DNA from: Brucella pseudintermedia
GTDB taxonomy: Bacteria > Pseudomonadota > Alphaproteobacteria > Rhizobiales > Rhizobiaceae
Assembly (NCBI RefSeq): GCF_042697365.1
Contig: NZ_CP137605.1
DNA length: 64,000 nucleotides
Reading direction: 5' to 3' (one strand)
Part shown: in pieces, positions 45,826 through 53,561 of the stretch
Numbering within the stretch: position 1 is the stretch's first letter
How the letters are laid out: every line of letters starts with the position of its first letter
Notes under the pieces: model-generated
Databases searched by the model: none
The model's input: the letters and a program-made list of their open reading frames with translations, nothing else
What the model was told of the DNA's origin: nothing
Position numbers and translations under genes: made by a program

Positions 45826-47237
45826 TGGGTAAATCGGTCATTCCTCGCCGTGTTTCCAGCCTGCTCGCGCCACGCGCAGAATCGTCGGATCACAAGGCAC
45901 TCACCCGTTTCGGCAGCGTCAAACCTGAATGGGCGCTCGATCTGGAGCGCGAGGATTCGAGATCGCCTTTGCGCGGCCTCATCATCGCCGGTTTGGCCAC
46001 AATCGGGGTTGCCTTCGGCGGTTTTTTCGCATGGGCCTATTCCGCCAATCTCGGAAGTGCGGCAGTCGCCATGGGTACTGTGATCGTTGATTCCAAGCGC
46101 AAGACCATCAGCCATCTCGAAGGCGGCATTCTGGATCGCTTGCTGGTACAGGAAGGCGATGTCGTCAAGGTCGGCCAGCCATTGCTTCGTCTCGACGACA
46201 CCAAGGCACGTTCCGATCTCCAATCGCTCGAAAGCCGACGCATCGGCCTGATCGCAAAACTGGCCCGCCTGCGCGCCGAACAGTCCGGTGCGCAAGAAAT
46301 CAGCTTTCCCGACAACTTTGCCGATGGCGGTGAAAATGCGCAGAATGCCATTCGCGCCGAAAACATATTTTTCCAGAAACGACTGGCGCAGAAACTGAGC
46401 AAGATCGACATTCAGCAGAAAACCATTGAGCAATATACGGAGCAGGCCAAGGCCTCGACCGCCCAGATAGCGGCCACGGACCGGCAAATCGAGCTCATCA
46501 GCGATCAGCGCAAGGCGATTGCCAGCCTCGTTGAAAAGGGCTTTGCCCAGAAATCGAAGCTGACGGAAATCGATACGCGTCTCAGCCAGCTTGCCGGTGA
46601 CAGGGGTGAATATGCCGGTGACAAGGCAAAAGCCGAACAGGCGAAAGCAGGCGCAGAATTTGCGTTGAGCGGGATTGAAAGCGATCTCCAGTCCGAGATA
46701 GCCGGGGAGATCACATCGAGCCAAGTCGAACTTTCGGATGTGCAGGAACGCATTGTCGCGGCCAAGGATGTGATGCGGCGCGTGGAAGTTCGCTCACCGC
46801 AAGACGGTATCGTAGCCAACATCCGGCTGCGCACGCCGGGCGGCGTTATCGCACCGGGCGAAGCGATCATGGATATCGTTCCAGAAAACGAACCTCTCGT
46901 CGTTGAAATGAAAATCAGCCCGCGTGACATAGATAGCATTTCGGTCGGCGCAGGCGCGCAGATCCGGTTGACCGCTTATAACCAGCGCTCGATGGCGCCG
47001 CTCGATGGCAAACTGACCTATATCGCCGCAGATCAGTCACTTGATGAAAAGACCGATACCGCGTTTTTCGTGGCACGCGCCGAAATCACTCCAGCCTCGC
47101 TTGCCACCAATCCGACCGCCCGCCTTTATCCTGGTATGCCCGCCGAGGTAATCATCGTGCACAAGGAACGCCGTGCGATTGACTATCTGGTTTCTCCTAT
47201 CACGGACAGCTTGAATCGGGCATTCCGCGAAGATTAA
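45822..47237 (+). CDS. Type I secretion membrane fusion protein (HlyD family)
   Basis: A 471-residue adaptor bridging the inner-membrane exporter to TolC. A cytoplasmic N-terminal tail of about 50 residues, one membrane span (IIAGLATIGVAFGGFFAWAY), a lipoyl half (VDSKRKTISHLEGGILDRLL), a long coiled coil (about residues 120-310) and the second lipoyl/beta-barrel part (RRVEVRSPQDGIVANIRLRT) are all visible. The start ATGATG overlaps the exporter stop. It corresponds in position to WgdB (ExpD2). A strong terminator follows. Confidence 0.92.
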   Translation: MMGKSVIPRRVSSLLAPRAESSDHKALTRFGSVKPEWALDLEREDSRSPLRGLIIAGLATIGVAFGGFFAWAYSANLGSAAVAMGTVIVDSKRKTISHLEGGILDRLLVQEGDVVKVGQPLLRLDDTKARSDLQSLESRRIGLIAKLARLRAEQSGAQEISFPDNFADGGENAQNAIRAENIFFQKRLAQKLSKIDIQQKTIEQYTEQAKASTAQIAATDRQIELISDQRKAIASLVEKGFAQKSKLTEIDTRLSQLAGDRGEYAGDKAKAEQAKAGAEFALSGIESDLQSEIAGEITSSQVELSDVQERIVAAKDVMRRVEVRSPQDGIVANIRLRTPGGVIAPGEAIMDIVPENEPLVVEMKISPRDIDSISVGAGAQIRLTAYNQRSMAPLDGKLTYIAADQSLDEKTDTAFFVARAEITPASLATNPTARLYPGMPAEVIIVHKERRAIDYLVSPITDSLNRAFRED

Positions 47238-47294
47238 TGATCCGAGAATTCCAAAGTAAAACTCGATCGCAGGTTGAAATTCCAAAATGAACAG

Positions 47295-47334
47295 GCGCCG
47301 CGCATAAAATGGCATGCGCGGCGTCATCTTCTTG
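47295..47334 (+). terminator. Intrinsic terminator after the secretion operon
   Basis: CGCCGCGCAT (47296-47305) pairs perfectly with ATGCGCGGCG (47314-47323) around an 8-base loop, followed by the T-rich TCATCTTCTT. It separates the exporter-adaptor unit from the RTX gene. Confidence 0.8.
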
Positions 47335-47621
47335 GAATATTTTGGATTTCTCTTTCCGTTGATCCAATGTTTCAAATTTAGAACTAATTTTGTCGCAAAT
47401 ATAATACAAATACAAATTATAATAATAGCAAACAGAATTTATATTTATGTTTACAGAACTGCAATATAAATTAATGGTAATAATTTGTTACTTACACATG
47501 CCGCAATTATACCAAATGGCGATGTTGCAATTCCACATAATGCAGAGCAGACTACTAAGAGCATAATGGTCGGAGCATTCCGGCTTGTGGAAACCCCATA
47601 CAGGAACACAAGGAGAAGCAG
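47335..47621. promoter_or_regulatory. AT-rich promoter region of the RTX gene
   Basis: Nearly 290 bp with long AT-only runs, most extreme at 47380-47480, and no open frame of note. It carries TTCAAA-T-TTAGAA (47371-47383), a one-mismatch copy of the candidate MarR operator, about 240 bp before the RTX start. The RTX gene has its own AGGAG ribosome-binding site. Confidence 0.55.
47371..47383. promoter_or_regulatory. Candidate MarR operator (copy 3, one mismatch)
   Basis: TTCAAATTTAGAA matches the TTCAAA-N-TTTGAA motif at 12 of 13 positions and lies upstream of the RTX gene. The three copies precede three separate transcription units. Confidence 0.45.
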
Positions 47622-48281
47622 ATGGCCACTTTAGAAGGCGGCGCCTACGACGACGTGTTGTTCGGCTCCCGCTTTGACGATTTCATCCGTGCCCATGGCG
47701 GTGATGATCTCGTATTCGGAGGTGATGGTAACGACACCATCTTCGGCGGTAACGGGAGTGACATCCTTTTCGGCGGCACGGGTAACGATACCCTGTTCGG
47801 CGAAAACGGAAACGACATTCTCTTCGGCAATGAAGGAAATGACGTCCTGAGCGGCGGCAATGGCAGCGACGTGCTGTATGGCGGCAATGGAGATGACATT
47901 CTCCAAGGCGGCAACGGCTCCGACCTGCTCTATGGCGGCGCGCATAATGACATTCTCTACGGTGGGAACGGCAGCGACATCCTTGATGGCGGTGCTGGAA
48001 ACGACGTTCTCATCGGCGGAAATGGCAGCGATACATTCCTGTTCAATGGTGGCGGCGGAAACGACGTCATTCTCGACTTCAACCCCGGCGAAGACATTCT
48101 GCAAATTCAGAAGGGTATCAATGGTCTTGATATCTCTTCAGCAGACGATCTGGCCGATCGCGTCACGCAGGTTGGCGGCAATGTCGTTGTCGATCTCGGC
48201 AATGGCGACACCGTTACCCTCGTGAACACCAATGCAGACGATGTACAGGCTCATCCCGACCAGTACTTCACTGTTCACTGA
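47622..48281 (+). CDS. Secreted RTX calcium-binding protein
   Basis: A 219-residue acidic protein made almost wholly of nonapeptide RTX repeats. About twelve copies of GGxGxDxLx run from residue about 24 to 145 (for example GGDGNDTIF, GGNGSDILF, GGNGSDVLY), which would fold into a calcium beta-roll outside the cell. The last about 70 residues (ILDFNPGEDILQIQKGING onward) form the C-terminal cap and type I secretion signal. There is no Sec signal. It lies directly after the exporter and adaptor, in the place of WgeA (ExpE1), an RTX protein of EPS II production. AGGAGAAG precedes the ATG. Confidence 0.9.
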   Translation: MATLEGGAYDDVLFGSRFDDFIRAHGGDDLVFGGDGNDTIFGGNGSDILFGGTGNDTLFGENGNDILFGNEGNDVLSGGNGSDVLYGGNGDDILQGGNGSDLLYGGAHNDILYGGNGSDILDGGAGNDVLIGGNGSDTFLFNGGGGNDVILDFNPGEDILQIQKGINGLDISSADDLADRVTQVGGNVVVDLGNGDTVTLVNTNADDVQAHPDQYFTVH

Positions 48282-48296
48282 TTGATCAATTGAGAG

Positions 48297-48367
48297 CGTG
48301 CCCGGCAATCCTCCCGCCGGGCACGTTTCGTCTTCACCGGGCACCCGTCTTCCCGTTGGGTGCCCGG
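48297..48367 (+). terminator. Tandem GC hairpins between RTX and glycosyltransferase genes
   Basis: Two perfect 10-bp stems: CGTGCCCGGC/GCCGGGCACG (48297-48325, 9-base loop, then TTTCGTCTT) and CCGGGCACCC/GGGTGCCCGG (48337-48367, 11-base loop). The first looks like an intrinsic terminator. Both share the core GTGCCCGG/CCGGGCAC, so arms can re-pair across the two stems. This could act as a partial terminator that lowers glycosyltransferase expression relative to the RTX protein. Confidence 0.75.
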
Positions 48368-48414
48368 CCCCTCCTGCAAGCTGAACTTTTCTGCAAGAAT
48401 GAAAGGGCCAAACA

Positions 48415-50673
48415 TTGAACCTCGACCATTCGGCGGACATTGAAAGCAAAACCGAGAACCTCTCCATTTGCCGTCTTTGCGCCGACGTGGCTGTGGTCAT
48501 TTGGGATATTCCAGGCACGGCCCGCACGACCACCAAATGCACATTTGAAATGCCGGTTCAGCCGGTTCCGCTGCTGAGCGTCGGTATTCCGCTCGAAAAT
48601 GGCGGCTTGCGCATGTTCTGGGCCATGCGCACTGGCGATGAACCCGCAGAGCTTTCGCTCTCGGCTGGTTCTCTCGGCCCAACGGCGCAGGCAATCCTCT
48701 ATCCGGCGAAGGAACTTGCCCCTTTCGATATCGAATATGTTGTGAACGATCTGACGCTTCCCGGACATATCAAGCTTCTCACCACCATTCTGACCACGTG
48801 GCGCAGCACTTTCCGGCTTTCGCGAAACCAGACTTTCGCATCCCTCGTGCGTGACCTGACTTTCGCATTGACGCCGGAACCGCGCGAGGCCCAGCATTGC
48901 GGCGAACCGGTTCAGGGACATCATCTCCTGGAAACAGCGGTCGACCCGATGCTGGGCGAGATTTCGGCTATCTATGGCATCACCTCCGGCAGCGTGACGG
49001 TTATTCCGCCGCGCTTTGTGGTTGGCAAGCAGACGCGCAATGCGTGGCAACCTTGCCATCTTCTGCTGGAAGCACCGCAAGACCTACCCTCCTCGCTGCT
49101 GTTGGTACTCACGGGTCAGAAAGGTGTTGCCGTTCGCAAGCTTGTGAAAACTGGCGAACCGACAGATTTTGCCAAATGGTGGACCAAATGGCAGGGCAAC
49201 GGCGCATTGCGCGAATTTCTGGTTCGCCAGCTTGGCAAACTGAGCCTTGCCGGTGCGGCAGTCGCCATTGATTTGCAAACACGCACCCCGCTGCCCGTCC
49301 GCCAGATCACACAGTCCGCCACCCATCCCGCAGCGGAAATCGACCTCGCTCTGGCGCTCGACGGCGGCTTGATCGTGGGCGGATGGATGCATGATCCCGC
49401 CGCCATGCTGGCGGATATCGAATATCTCCCGGAAAACGGAAGCGCAGTGTCGCTGAAGCCGAACTTTCACAAATTTCCCGGCAAGATAGCCAAGCGCGAA
49501 GATGCGCCCCAACAGGATGTAACAGGCTTTGTTGCCTGGCTTCCTTCGGTGCAAAATCTCGGACCGCTTTTGCAGCCACGGTTCCAGTTGCGCCTCGCAT
49601 CGGGCGCGACCGCCCCTCTCGTGCCCGCACCGCAGCCCTTCGAGTCATCGGCGCAGCGCAATCGCATTTTGCGATCCGTACCGCCGCAACAGGCAAGGCC
49701 ACACGTCTTCTCGCATATTCTGGGACCAGCTCTCACAGAAGTAGAGAAGAAGCTCGCCGCAACAGTGCATATATCCGAGGTCAAGGAATACGGAACGACG
49801 CCAGCCTCGCCGCTCGCATCGATCGTTATCCCGCTTTATCGCAACCTCGATTTCCTGCGTTTCCAGTTTTCATCCATGGCAACCGACCCATGGCTGCTGG
49901 ACAATGCAGAGTTTATCTTCGTGCTGGATTCCCCTGAAATTCAGGACGACACCGAGCACATGCTGGGTGGGCTGCACATTCTGCACGATATGCCGTTCAA
50001 GCTCGCAATCATGAACCGCAATGGCGGCTATGCGCGTGCCTGCAATGCAGGGGCCAGCATAGCAACCGGAACGACCATCGTGATGTTGAACTCCGACGTC
50101 GTGCCCGCGGAACATGGCTGGCTGCAGCAACTGATCCAGCCATTGTTCGACCAGCCGAAGCTTGGGGCAATCGGCCCTCGCCTTCTGTTCGAGGATGGCT
50201 CGCTTCAACATGCCGGGCTTTATTTTGCGCGTGACCGCCAAGGCATCTGGCTGAACCATCACTACTACAAGGGGATGCCGGGCAACTATCCGCCAGCACT
50301 CCGGTCCCGCGAAGTTCCGGGCGTCACCGGCGCCTGCCTCATTACCCGCAAGGATATCTTCGATCTCGTCGGCGGTTACACGGAGGACTATGTCATTGGC
50401 GATTACGAGGACAGCGATCTTTGCCTGAAGATCAGGCAACTCGGCTTCCAGATTTTCTACGAGCCTTCCGTAGCGCTTTATCACTTCGAGCGCCGCTCGA
50501 TCCGTCGTAGCGCGGATTACATGCGCGGCCTCGCCAGCCAATATAATTCCTGGCTGCACACGCAGCGCTGGGACGACGACATTACCGAGTTGATGGCCCA
50601 GCCACGGGAACAGGAGCGCACCGTCGACCTGTCGAATGTGATCATGACCAAATCTGAAAGGAGCGCCGCTTGA
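48415..50673 (+). CDS. Glycosyltransferase family 2 protein with N-terminal beta-rich region
   Basis: A 752-residue protein with a TTG start; AAAGGG lies 7 bp ahead and no ATG fits the frame. Residues 1-460 are mostly unrecognised; around 308-378 is a GxxxGGWxxDP...GFVAWLP module also found in two downstream genes. The C-terminal GT-A domain (from about 470) shows ASIVIPLYRNLDFLRFQFSS, the nucleotide-binding region VMLNSDVVPAEHGW and DYEDSDLCLKIRQLGFQIFY. It begins a seven-gene coupled run after the tandem hairpins, in the place of WgeB in EPS II loci. Donor and acceptor are unknown. Confidence 0.85.
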   Translation: MNLDHSADIESKTENLSICRLCADVAVVIWDIPGTARTTTKCTFEMPVQPVPLLSVGIPLENGGLRMFWAMRTGDEPAELSLSAGSLGPTAQAILYPAKELAPFDIEYVVNDLTLPGHIKLLTTILTTWRSTFRLSRNQTFASLVRDLTFALTPEPREAQHCGEPVQGHHLLETAVDPMLGEISAIYGITSGSVTVIPPRFVVGKQTRNAWQPCHLLLEAPQDLPSSLLLVLTGQKGVAVRKLVKTGEPTDFAKWWTKWQGNGALREFLVRQLGKLSLAGAAVAIDLQTRTPLPVRQITQSATHPAAEIDLALALDGGLIVGGWMHDPAAMLADIEYLPENGSAVSLKPNFHKFPGKIAKREDAPQQDVTGFVAWLPSVQNLGPLLQPRFQLRLASGATAPLVPAPQPFESSAQRNRILRSVPPQQARPHVFSHILGPALTEVEKKLAATVHISEVKEYGTTPASPLASIVIPLYRNLDFLRFQFSSMATDPWLLDNAEFIFVLDSPEIQDDTEHMLGGLHILHDMPFKLAIMNRNGGYARACNAGASIATGTTIVMLNSDVVPAEHGWLQQLIQPLFDQPKLGAIGPRLLFEDGSLQHAGLYFARDRQGIWLNHHYYKGMPGNYPPALRSREVPGVTGACLITRKDIFDLVGGYTEDYVIGDYEDSDLCLKIRQLGFQIFYEPSVALYHFERRSIRRSADYMRGLASQYNSWLHTQRWDDDITELMAQPREQERTVDLSNVIMTKSERSAA

Positions 50674-51509
50674 CAGATGTGGTAGCGCTGAAACAGCCAG
50701 AACCTGAAGCCAAACCAGCAATACCCGATGCGCAGATCGACTGGCTGATGCAGTCTGTTTTGAAGAACCGTTTTCTGCCCTCGCCCGACCCGAACAGCGT
50801 ATTCGTCGGCGATGGCGATTATCGCGCCGTCGGCGCGGAGTTTCTCGGACACTTCATTCGAAAAGGCGGCCTTCGGCCCGACGCGCGCGTGCTTGACATC
50901 GGTTCCGGCATCGGTCGCATGGCCGTGCCACTGACGCAATATCTCGACCCGGCTAAAGCCCGCTATTCCGGCATCGATCCCGTGGCGGGCGGCGTAAACT
51001 GGTGCCGCCAGAACATCACGTCGCGCTATCCGAATTTCGAGTTTCGTCACATCGATATCGCCCATGATCTCTATAATCCAAAGGGTGCAGTGAACGGACT
51101 CAGCCTTGTCCTGCCATTCGCGGACAACAGTTTCGATTTCGTCATCATGACATCGGTGGTCACGCATCTGCCGTCAGACGAGGTCAAAACCTATCTTGAT
51201 CAAATCTCCCGTGTGCTTATCCCCGGCGGAAAATTGTTCATGACGGCTTTCGTCGTGGACGATGTGGCCGCGCGCGACCGTCACGGCAAGCGTGACAAGC
51301 GGCTTGCATTTGAGCGCCATGGCAGCGGACCATGCTGGTTCGTGCCCGAACTGCCGCCGCTTGCGGCAGTCGGGTTTGAAAACGGTTTTCTGGATCGTGC
51401 ACTTGCCGGGGCCAAGCTGACGCTCGAAACAAAATCCTTCGGTCATTGGCGCGGCATCGAGGCGGACCACTATCAGGATATTTTCATCGCATCGCGAGGT
51501 GCTGCCTGA
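50670..51509 (+). CDS. Class I SAM-dependent methyltransferase
   Basis: A 279-residue Rossmann-fold methyltransferase. Motif I is ARVLDIGSGIGRMAVPL, an acidic loop follows in YSGIDPVAGGVNWC, and the post-I region includes SFDFVIMTSVVTHLPSDEV. It uses a TTG start overlapping the glycosyltransferase stop, with GGAG 6 bp ahead. It probably methylates a sugar in the nascent glycan, perhaps capping chains; lipid or small-molecule targets cannot be excluded. Confidence 0.87.
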   Translation: MTDVVALKQPEPEAKPAIPDAQIDWLMQSVLKNRFLPSPDPNSVFVGDGDYRAVGAEFLGHFIRKGGLRPDARVLDIGSGIGRMAVPLTQYLDPAKARYSGIDPVAGGVNWCRQNITSRYPNFEFRHIDIAHDLYNPKGAVNGLSLVLPFADNSFDFVIMTSVVTHLPSDEVKTYLDQISRVLIPGGKLFMTAFVVDDVAARDRHGKRDKRLAFERHGSGPCWFVPELPPLAAVGFENGFLDRALAGAKLTLETKSFGHWRGIEADHYQDIFIASRGAA

Positions 51510-52768
51510 TGGCCCAGCGCGTTCTCATAGCAGCCCACAACCATCCGTCGCTCCATCCCGGCGGAACGGAAATTTTCGCGCATGATCTGTTTCGGGCCTA
51601 TCAGCGCGCTGGTTGCGAAGCCATGTTCATGGGCGCCACCAACAAGGTACATCGTGAGGCCCGCCCGGGTACAAGCTTCCAGAGCATAGGCAGCGGCGGC
51701 GATGAAATCCTGCTCTGGTCGGGTCACTTCGACCGTTTCTACATGAGCCAGATCGACCTTTACGGGATCGTTCCGGACATTGTGGAACTGCTGAACGATT
51801 TCCGGCCGGATATCGTTCATCTGCACCACCTGCTTTTGCTCGGCGCCGAATTTCCGCATATCGTGCGCCGCACGCTGCCGGATTGCCGTATCGTGCTGAC
51901 CTTGCACGATTATTATCCCATCTGCCACCATGATGGATTGATGGTTCGCACGACCGGCAAGGAACTTTGCCATGGCGCAAGTCCCGACCGCTGCCATGCC
52001 TGTTTCAAGGATATTGCGCTGGACAAATTCGTGCTGCGCGAACGGCATATCAAATCGCTTTTGAGTGCTGTCGATGCCTTCGTTTCGCCGAGCGAATTTC
52101 TCAAGCAGCGTTACGTCGAATGGGGGCTCGCGGAAGAACTTATCAGTGTCATTCCCAATGGCCAGCCGGAACGTCCCGCGGTCGCAACCTGGCAGGTGGA
52201 GCGCAGCAAACCTGTTTTCGGCTATTTCGGCAATCTCAATCCGTGGAAGGGCACGACGGTCCTGCTTGAAGCAGCGCAGCAACTCATTTCGGAGGGCTTC
52301 GATTTCGAATTGCGTGTGCACGGCGCAGCACCATTTCAAAGCGAAAGCTTCGTCAGCGAAATTGATGGGCTCTTTACCGAAACCTCGCCATTCGTCCAGC
52401 GTCGGGGTGCTTATCGTCGGGAAGATATTGGCCAACTGCTCCAACATGTCGATTGCGCAATCATGCCGTCGATCTGGTGGGAAAATGCGCCGCTCGTCAT
52501 TCAGGAAGCACAAGGACAGAACCGTCCCGTCATATGCAGCAATATCGGTGGAATGGCCGAAATGATTGAACATGAGGTCAACGGCCTCACCGTTCCGCCG
52601 AATGATCCGCTGGCACTCGCCCAGGCGATGCGCCGAATGGCGGAAAACCCGGATTTGCGCCAGTCGCTCAGTGACAATGCGCGTCATTCGGACACCATCG
52701 ACACCACGGCGGCACGCTATCTCGATCTGATCGGGACATTGCGTATCGCGCGTGTCGAGGCAGCATGA
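51509..52768 (+). CDS. Glycosyltransferase family 4 protein (paralogue 1)
   Basis: A 419-residue GT-B transferase. The N-terminal domain starts RVLIAAHNHPSLHPGGTEIF; the C-terminal donor domain has FGYFGNLNPWKGTTVLLEAA and MPSIWWENAPLVIQEAQGQN. The ATG at 51509 shares bases with the methyltransferase stop (TGATG); a longer frame from 51446 is rejected. It is clearly paralogous to the GT4 at 55820 (shared DEIL, PDIVHxHH, CHACF, DAFVSPSEFL, YxEWGL and SIWWEN blocks). Confidence 0.88.
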   Translation: MAQRVLIAAHNHPSLHPGGTEIFAHDLFRAYQRAGCEAMFMGATNKVHREARPGTSFQSIGSGGDEILLWSGHFDRFYMSQIDLYGIVPDIVELLNDFRPDIVHLHHLLLLGAEFPHIVRRTLPDCRIVLTLHDYYPICHHDGLMVRTTGKELCHGASPDRCHACFKDIALDKFVLRERHIKSLLSAVDAFVSPSEFLKQRYVEWGLAEELISVIPNGQPERPAVATWQVERSKPVFGYFGNLNPWKGTTVLLEAAQQLISEGFDFELRVHGAAPFQSESFVSEIDGLFTETSPFVQRRGAYRREDIGQLLQHVDCAIMPSIWWENAPLVIQEAQGQNRPVICSNIGGMAEMIEHEVNGLTVPPNDPLALAQAMRRMAENPDLRQSLSDNARHSDTIDTTAARYLDLIGTLRIARVEAA

Positions 52769-52778
52769 GAGGTAAATC

Positions 52779-53549
52779 ATGAACATCGCGACCAAAGTTC
52801 CATCCGAGGGGGAAGCAAAGCAGGCAGCGACATCCAATGCCGCCGCCGGACCTCAAAGGACCGAAGCCATGAAAGGACGCGTTGACGCCATTGAAGAAGG
52901 CCGTCTCTACGGCTGGGCTTTCGATCCATCGGTTCCGACCGAACGCCTTCTGATCCGCGTTCTTCTGGACGACAAGCCTATCGCAGAAGCTCCCGCCGAC
53001 AAGGATCGACCCGATCTCAAGCGCAACGGTATCGGCGACGGCAAACACGCTTTTGAAGTGATGTTGCCGCAATTCGCCGCCGCGCGGGCGGGCGAACTTG
53101 TCGTCGTCGCCGCCAATGCGGCTGGCACCGAGCAAAAACTGCGCGTGCCGAAGCCTGACGAACAGGCTGCCGAAGCGCTCATCGCCGCTCCCATGACACG
53201 CATTCTGGACAAGCTCGACATGCTGATGGCAGCCCAACGCCAATTGCAGGTCAATCAGCGCTCGTTGCAGCGCGTCGCGCCAACCCTTGATGCATCCGGC
53301 AATGCCGCCCCGGCGGAGCTGCTGGATATTGCCAGTTCCGTCGACGGCCTGCGTACCGATCTTCATCAGCGCATGACCGAGCTAGATGTGCACATCATGC
53401 GCATGGACGGTGTTGTCGCCGGATTGGAACAGCGGATGGAAGATGTGCGCAAGCGCAGCAGCGGCGATATCAAGCTCCTGTTCATGCTGATGTTCGTGAT
53501 GGCAGGTTTCGTCGCCGGCGCCCTGCTGACGCTTGCGGTCATGCCCTGA
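52779..53549 (+). CDS. Tail-anchored protein with GWxxDP module and coiled coil
   Basis: A 256-residue protein with no known enzymatic motif. Residues 32-98 form a beta-rich module (GRLYGWAFDPSVPTERLLIR, ending GKHAFEVMLP) that recurs in neighbouring glycosyltransferases. Residues about 135-230 are helical and coiled-coil-like (VDGLRTDLHQRMTELDVHIM). The C terminus is one membrane span (LFMLMFVMAGFVAGALLTLA), leaving the rest in the cytoplasm. It may hold glycosyltransferases at the membrane; this is inference from the shared module and anchor. AGAGG precedes the ATG. Confidence 0.75.
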   Translation: MNIATKVPSEGEAKQAATSNAAAGPQRTEAMKGRVDAIEEGRLYGWAFDPSVPTERLLIRVLLDDKPIAEAPADKDRPDLKRNGIGDGKHAFEVMLPQFAAARAGELVVVAANAAGTEQKLRVPKPDEQAAEALIAAPMTRILDKLDMLMAAQRQLQVNQRSLQRVAPTLDASGNAAPAELLDIASSVDGLRTDLHQRMTELDVHIMRMDGVVAGLEQRMEDVRKRSSGDIKLLFMLMFVMAGFVAGALLTLAVMP

Positions 53550-53561
53550 GGAACCCTTCCC

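Noticed and set aside
45555..46724. Long minus-strand open frame opposite the exporter and adaptor genes
   Set aside because: Mirror of two genes with complete motif sets; its translation shows no domain.
47622..48281. Tandem DNA repeat or CRISPR-like array
   Set aside because: The periodicity of 27 bp is that of RTX nonapeptide codons; repeats are degenerate at the DNA level and lie inside one reading frame.
51473..52837. 454-codon minus-strand open frame opposite a GT4 gene
   Set aside because: The GT4 reading has clear motifs and start/stop coupling; the antisense frame does not.
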